Of a stretch of DNA of 9,189 nt, positions 6,097 through 9,189 are shown in pieces (within the stretch, counting starts at the first letter, position 1; each line of letters starts with the position of its first letter). A model generated the notes under the pieces. That model searched no databases and was not told the origin of the DNA. It saw nothing but the letters and a program-made list of their open reading frames with translations. Source of the DNA: Gemmatimonadota bacterium (GTDB lineage Bacteria; JBHIER01; G020348925); assembly GCA_020348925.1 (NCBI GenBank), contig CP070758.1, forward strand, positions 4,554,341-4,563,529, written 5' to 3'. The position numbers and the translations under genes are program-made.

Positions 6097-6177
6097 GTGG
6101 AGGCGAAGGAAGAATTCTTGAAAAAATTTGAGTGGAATACGATAATCATGCTCTGCAATTCAAGGAGGAAGCGATGA
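6097..6177 (+). CDS. Possible 26-residue leader ORF overlapping the start of the PorV-like gene
   Basis: A GTG start follows AAGGGAGA (6082-6089) at about seven bases. The frame runs 26 codons (begins VEAKEEFLKKFEW, ends NSRRKR) and stops at a TGA that overlaps the ATG of the PorV-like gene as ATGA (6174-6177). That overlap is typical of translational coupling, and the ribosome site of the next gene lies inside this ORF. The peptide itself is charged and matches no family known to me. It may exist only to couple translation, or it may be chance. Confidence 0.25.
   Translation: MEAKEEFLKKFEWNTIIMLCNSRRKR
6162..6168 (+). promoter_or_regulatory. Ribosome binding site deciding the start of the PorV-like gene
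   Basis: AAGGAGG lies five bases before the ATG at 6174. The reading frame is also open from a GTG at 6132, but that start has no good ribosome site and would place 14 polar residues before the signal peptide, so 6174 is preferred. Confidence 0.85.
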
Positions 6178-7610
6178 AGAAAACAGGTATCATGCTCATT
6201 TTCTTGCTGCTTTTGCCGGCACTGACTTTCCCCCAATTTGAGAGTCAGACGCCAGGAACGACCGGGGCTGACTTTCTCAAAATCGGTGTCGGTGCCAGGC
6301 AGGCGGCCATGGGGAACGCCTTTACCGCCATCGCCGATGACGCCACGGCCATCTATTGGAACCCCGGTGGGCTGGGCTTTGCGAATCGTTGGAATATCAA
6401 TATGGCGGGAAACAGATGGCTCTTTGACACATGGCACGGATCGTTTTTCGCTTCGAAGCATATTTGCGTTTTCGGCTATCAGCGAACGGCCCTCGGCCTG
6501 GGTGCCGTCGGCCTGGGTATGCCCAATTGGAACAGTACCAGTAATCCCGATGCAGTCCAGGGCAAAGCCAATGATCTGGCCATCATCGGCTCGGTGGGCC
6601 AGAGGATCGATTGGCTCAGCCGCAATCTTTCAATCGGCATCAGCGGGAAGTACATTCAGCGGACGCTGGCGGATGAGTCCGCCAATGGTCTGGGAATGGA
6701 CGGCGGTCTCATGTTTCGGGCCGGGCGCTTCAAAACGGGTCTGGCAGTAACGAATTATACCATTCAAAAAGTCAAGTTCATCGAGGAGAGTTTTAAACTC
6801 CCGACAACCCTCCGCGGGGGCATGAGTCTTGCCCCTGCCCGAGGTTTTCTCCTGGCCGTCGATGTGAGCAAACCCATCGACAATGAGGCAAAAATTCATT
6901 CCGGGGCCGAGCTATGGGTGAGCGACGCTTTGGCCGTACGCTTGGGGTATAAGGCGAAAACCGGAGGTCCGGATGATATTGGTGTCAATGATTTCAGCGG
7001 ATTCACGGCCGGTCTGGGCCTTCGATGGAAACAGTGGCAATTTGACTATGCCTTCAGTAATTATGATGATATTGCCAATGATGTGCTCAATGCGACGCAT
7101 CAATTCTCCATCTCGCTGCGGTCGCCGAACGCCCTGGACCCGTTCAGTCTGAAGTCGCCACCTGAAATTCTGGATTATACGAAAGATCCGATAATCCTGA
7201 TATGGGAACATACGTTTGAACACGATCGCGACCGACCGGCGCACTACCTTGTTGTCATGGATGGGAGCTCTGTCCATGTTCAACAGGCTGTTGCCCAGTT
7301 TGAACAGTCCCCTAATCCTGCAACTATCTCAAGGATTCGTGGCGACGAGAGTTTTGTATTCTCCGATACGTTTGAAATCAATTACGAGTCTTTCGATAAA
7401 TGGTCTGAAATGGTTGATGGCGAAACCAAATGGTATTTTGAGGTGGATGGAGATACCGTCGAGATACACGAAGGAGATACGTATTATTGGACCGTTCTGG
7501 CTCTTGAACCGGAAACCATGCTGTGGAGGGTGTGCAAACAGAGGGTGGGTCAATTTACTTTCGGGCCAGGACCAGAAGAGCCGGATCCAACATTCAAGCC
7601 TTACAAGTAA
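6174..7610 (+). CDS. PorV/PorQ-family outer-membrane protein with extra C-terminal domain
   Basis: This 478-residue protein begins with a signal peptide (MKKTGIMLIFLLLLPALTF, cleavage near residue 20). Residues 28-67 carry the family hallmark: GTTGADFLKIGVGARQAAMG followed by AFTAIADDATAIYWNPGGL. The following sequence to about 328 is a FadL-like beta-barrel with strand motifs such as GISGKYIQR, GLRWKQWQFDYAFSNYD and THQFSISLRS. In type IX secretion PorV shuttles cargo from the translocon to the attachment complex; PorQ and other relatives have less clear roles, so the exact subfamily is open. Family members usually end with the last strand. This one continues for about 150 residues from P329 (PPEILDYTKDPIILIWEHT) into a predicted beta-rich domain resembling fibronectin III, ending FKPYK. 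If the barrel's C-terminus faces the periplasm, as is usual, that domain is periplasmic. It sits 103 bp after the sorting-domain cargo gene and 13 bp before the OmpA-like gene, consistent with one operon. Confidence 0.85.
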   Translation: MKKTGIMLIFLLLLPALTFPQFESQTPGTTGADFLKIGVGARQAAMGNAFTAIADDATAIYWNPGGLGFANRWNINMAGNRWLFDTWHGSFFASKHICVFGYQRTALGLGAVGLGMPNWNSTSNPDAVQGKANDLAIIGSVGQRIDWLSRNLSIGISGKYIQRTLADESANGLGMDGGLMFRAGRFKTGLAVTNYTIQKVKFIEESFKLPTTLRGGMSLAPARGFLLAVDVSKPIDNEAKIHSGAELWVSDALAVRLGYKAKTGGPDDIGVNDFSGFTAGLGLRWKQWQFDYAFSNYDDIANDVLNATHQFSISLRSPNALDPFSLKSPPEILDYTKDPIILIWEHTFEHDRDRPAHYLVVMDGSSVHVQQAVAQFEQSPNPATISRIRGDESFVFSDTFEINYESFDKWSEMVDGETKWYFEVDGDTVEIHEGDTYYWTVLALEPETMLWRVCKQRVGQFTFGPGPEEPDPTFKPYK

Positions 7611-7611
7611 G

Positions 7612-7617
7612 AGGAGG
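7612..7617 (+). promoter_or_regulatory. Ribosome binding site of the CARDB-OmpA gene
   Basis: AGGAGG begins one base after the stop of the PorV-like gene. It lies six bases before the ATG at 7624 and nine before a second ATG at 7627, so either could be used. The products would differ by one Met. Confidence 0.8.
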
Positions 7618-7623
7618 TCTTTA

Positions 7624-9189
7624 ATGATGTCACGAAAAATTCTTTTCAGCTTTTTGGCTGCATTGTTGCTGTTGAGCCTTCTTCCGATGTGTGGGCCGAG
7701 GTTGATCAAGCTGAGGCCGTTCATGAAAGAGTGCATCCGCATGGAAACCGATCAGTGCGATTGGGGGAAGATGGGATCGCCCCTGTGGGTTGTGCAGGGG
7801 GATTCGGTTCAAATACACTCAACGATTTTCAACCAAGCAGGAGCAGGTTTTGTCGACGATCTTCTTATTCACGTCTATGATTCAACGATGGTCGCATGCC
7901 TACAGCTCTATGATCTCATCGGCACCCATTGGATCAGACCGTTACCGGAATCCGATGATTGCGAGCCTTCGGTTCCATGGAGGGTTCCCGTGCCGTCCCA
8001 GAAAGAAAAGACGGCCATTCACGCCCGGAATCAGAACTATAAGCGACATATATTCTATACGCTTATCGACCCCTACGACAAGGTGGATGAGAAGATAGAG
8101 AGCAATAACGTCGCCCGGACGCCGGTCAATGTCCTGTGGAAACCTGAGCTTGAAATCACGTCGCAGGCCAAGAGTTCCATACGATTGGTCGATAGTACAT
8201 ACATCAATGTGGAAAGCCCCATCATTCCCATAGTCTTCTTTGGGCCGCAGAGTGCTGAATTGACAACCGATGATGAACGTGACAAAATGTTGAAGGAGAT
8301 CGGAAAAAGGCTCCATAACAATCCTCAAGTTTCACTTGTACTGAAGGGCTATGTTGACGTCAAGGATGAAATCGGAAACAGTGAGTTGGCCTTGCGAAGG
8401 GCGGAGAGTGTTCGAGAAGCTTTGGAAGCGTTATGTCCTCATTACAAGACAGATATCCGGATAGGGCAGGGACATGATATCAATGAACCATTCTGGAGGA
8501 ATCGGGAACAACCGCCTGAGAGGGACCTTCAAGAATGGCAGCAGGAGAATCGTAGAGTTGAAATGGAAATCAAGATCGATGGTGCATCTTATTTCAATGG
8601 AATGGAACTGAGCGCATTGAAAAAAGATGATGTTGAGAAACTGGCAAAACTTCTTGTGCAAAACCAGGACATCGTCCTTATTCTCGAAAAGCCTTATCTC
8701 CCTGAGATACCACACGAACGACTCAATTTACTTTTATGGGAGTTACAGCAAGGTGGTGCGCTCTCGGTCGATTCGCCCGTACCCTGGAGGATCCCTCCCG
8801 ATAGAACCGCCCATATCATGCCTGAGAAATGGGCGGAAATAGACACCCTGTTGAAAAAGTGGCAAAGCGAAGAGTTTCATGTTTTAAAGGAAATAGACGG
8901 GGAAAAGCGGCAATACCTCCAATGGCCGGATATGTCAACGCTTCCTCGAGAGACCGTCATCAAAGAGGATGACCCATGCCGGCAAGACGACGATAATTAT
9001 GATCTCTCAAAAAAAGTGTATATCCGGACATACGCCTGCACAACCGCCGCGCAACCGGAGAGCCTGATGGTCAGCGGAGATCCGATCCTGTTCGAGCCGA
9101 TTAGGGCTCGATACCAGTTTCAAATCATCTCACAAGATGATGGGAAGGCAACGTTCAAGATTCTGAGCTCGGCGGGAACGAGGGATCTG
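7624..9189 (+). CDS. Exported CARDB-like plus OmpA-like peptidoglycan-binding protein (3' truncated)
   Basis: The frame is open for 522 codons from the ATG to the window edge, so the C-terminus is missing. A signal peptide covers about 1-22 (ILFSFLAALLLLSLLPM) and is followed by Cys23-Gly. The sequence LPMC is a poor lipobox because of Met at -1, so lipidation is possible but not certain. Residues about 50-190 resemble a CARDB-like beta-sandwich (VVQGDSVQIHSTIFNQAGAG; later IDPYDKVDEKIESNNVA). Residues 205-319 are an OmpA C-terminal-like domain: FFGPQSAELT, LKGYVD with Asp245, then NSELALRRAESV with Arg259, and NRRVEMEI at 309-316. The Asp and Arg correspond to the pair that binds diaminopimelate in OmpA, so cell-wall binding is likely. 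From 320 on there is about 200 residues of mixed sequence that I do not recognise (LSALKKDDVEKLAKLLVQ, a WRIPPDRTAH segment). The close spacing to the PorV-like gene suggests the protein anchors that envelope complex to the wall; this is inference. Confidence 0.82.
   Translation, partial: MMSRKILFSFLAALLLLSLLPMCGPRLIKLRPFMKECIRMETDQCDWGKMGSPLWVVQGDSVQIHSTIFNQAGAGFVDDLLIHVYDSTMVACLQLYDLIGTHWIRPLPESDDCEPSVPWRVPVPSQKEKTAIHARNQNYKRHIFYTLIDPYDKVDEKIESNNVARTPVNVLWKPELEITSQAKSSIRLVDSTYINVESPIIPIVFFGPQSAELTTDDERDKMLKEIGKRLHNNPQVSLVLKGYVDVKDEIGNSELALRRAESVREALEALCPHYKTDIRIGQGHDINEPFWRNREQPPERDLQEWQQENRRVEMEIKIDGASYFNGMELSALKKDDVEKLAKLLVQNQDIVLILEKPYLPEIPHERLNLLLWELQQGGALSVDSPVPWRIPPDRTAHIMPEKWAEIDTLLKKWQSEEFHVLKEIDGEKRQYLQWPDMSTLPRETVIKEDDPCRQDDDNYDLSKKVYIRTYACTTAAQPESLMVSGDPILFEPIRARYQFQIISQDDGKATFKILSSAGTRDL

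Noticed and set aside
6132-6173. GTG start at 6132 for the PorV-like gene
   Set aside because: It would put a polar 14-residue extension before the signal peptide and has no good ribosome site, whereas AAGGAGG lies five bases before 6174.
6018-6461. A 147-codon open frame on the - strand across the start of the PorV-like gene
   Set aside because: It is antisense to two well-supported genes, the translation has no domain-like pattern, and it lacks a convincing ribosome site.

Overview
The window is a single-direction stretch of a bacterial chromosome. Every supported gene lies on the + strand, and all five long ones encode exported or cell-envelope proteins. The best guess for the source is a candidate lineage around the Fibrobacteres-Chlorobi-Bacteroidetes (FCB) group, of the Zixibacteria, Latescibacteria or KSB1 kind. 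The reasons are a PorV/PorQ-family outer-membrane protein, a secreted CARDB/DUF11 protein ending in a FlgD/type-A-like sorting module, a dockerin tail on a secreted protein, and an intergenic palindrome of the 'ATTCTGAG...GCGAAGAAT' type. Strong AGGAGG ribosome sites argue against a typical Bacteroidota genome, where such sites are weak. The taxonomic call is an inference from gene content only.

Layout: (1) 2-556 is the 3' end of a secreted protein with a glutamine-amidotransferase-like fold followed by a dockerin. (2) 682-1263 is an exported thioredoxin-like (TlpA/AhpC-type) protein with a CPDC active site. (3) 1449-3143 is a porin-like outer-membrane beta-barrel with an N-terminal coiled coil. 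(4) 3144-3871 is a 728-bp intergenic region holding an 85-bp palindromic repeat, a degenerate half copy of it, a candidate promoter, a possible small membrane peptide and a strong 47-nt hairpin. (5) 3872-6070 is a cysteine-rich secreted multi-Ig protein. (6) 6174-7610 is a PorV/PorQ-like barrel with an extra C-terminal domain. (7) 7624 to the window edge is an exported protein that joins a CARDB-like domain to an OmpA-type peptidoglycan-binding domain and runs off the end.

Genes 5-7 look like one transcription unit. The gaps are 103 bp and 13 bp, each gene has a strong Shine-Dalgarno sequence, and a tiny ORF overlaps the start of gene 6 by ATGA. Together they read as an envelope module: a secreted adhesin-like or structural cargo with a sorting-type C-terminus, a PorV-type barrel that in type IX secretion helps deliver such cargo, and a peptidoglycan anchor that shares the CARDB fold with the cargo. 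That cooperation is inferred. No core type IX secretion gene (sov/sprA, porK, porL, porM, porN, porT, porU) is visible here. The thioredoxin-like protein, the CxxC in the porin-like barrel and the 25 cysteines of the CARDB protein suggest that disulphide or thiol chemistry matters in this envelope. No tRNA, rRNA, CRISPR array, transposase or phage gene was seen.
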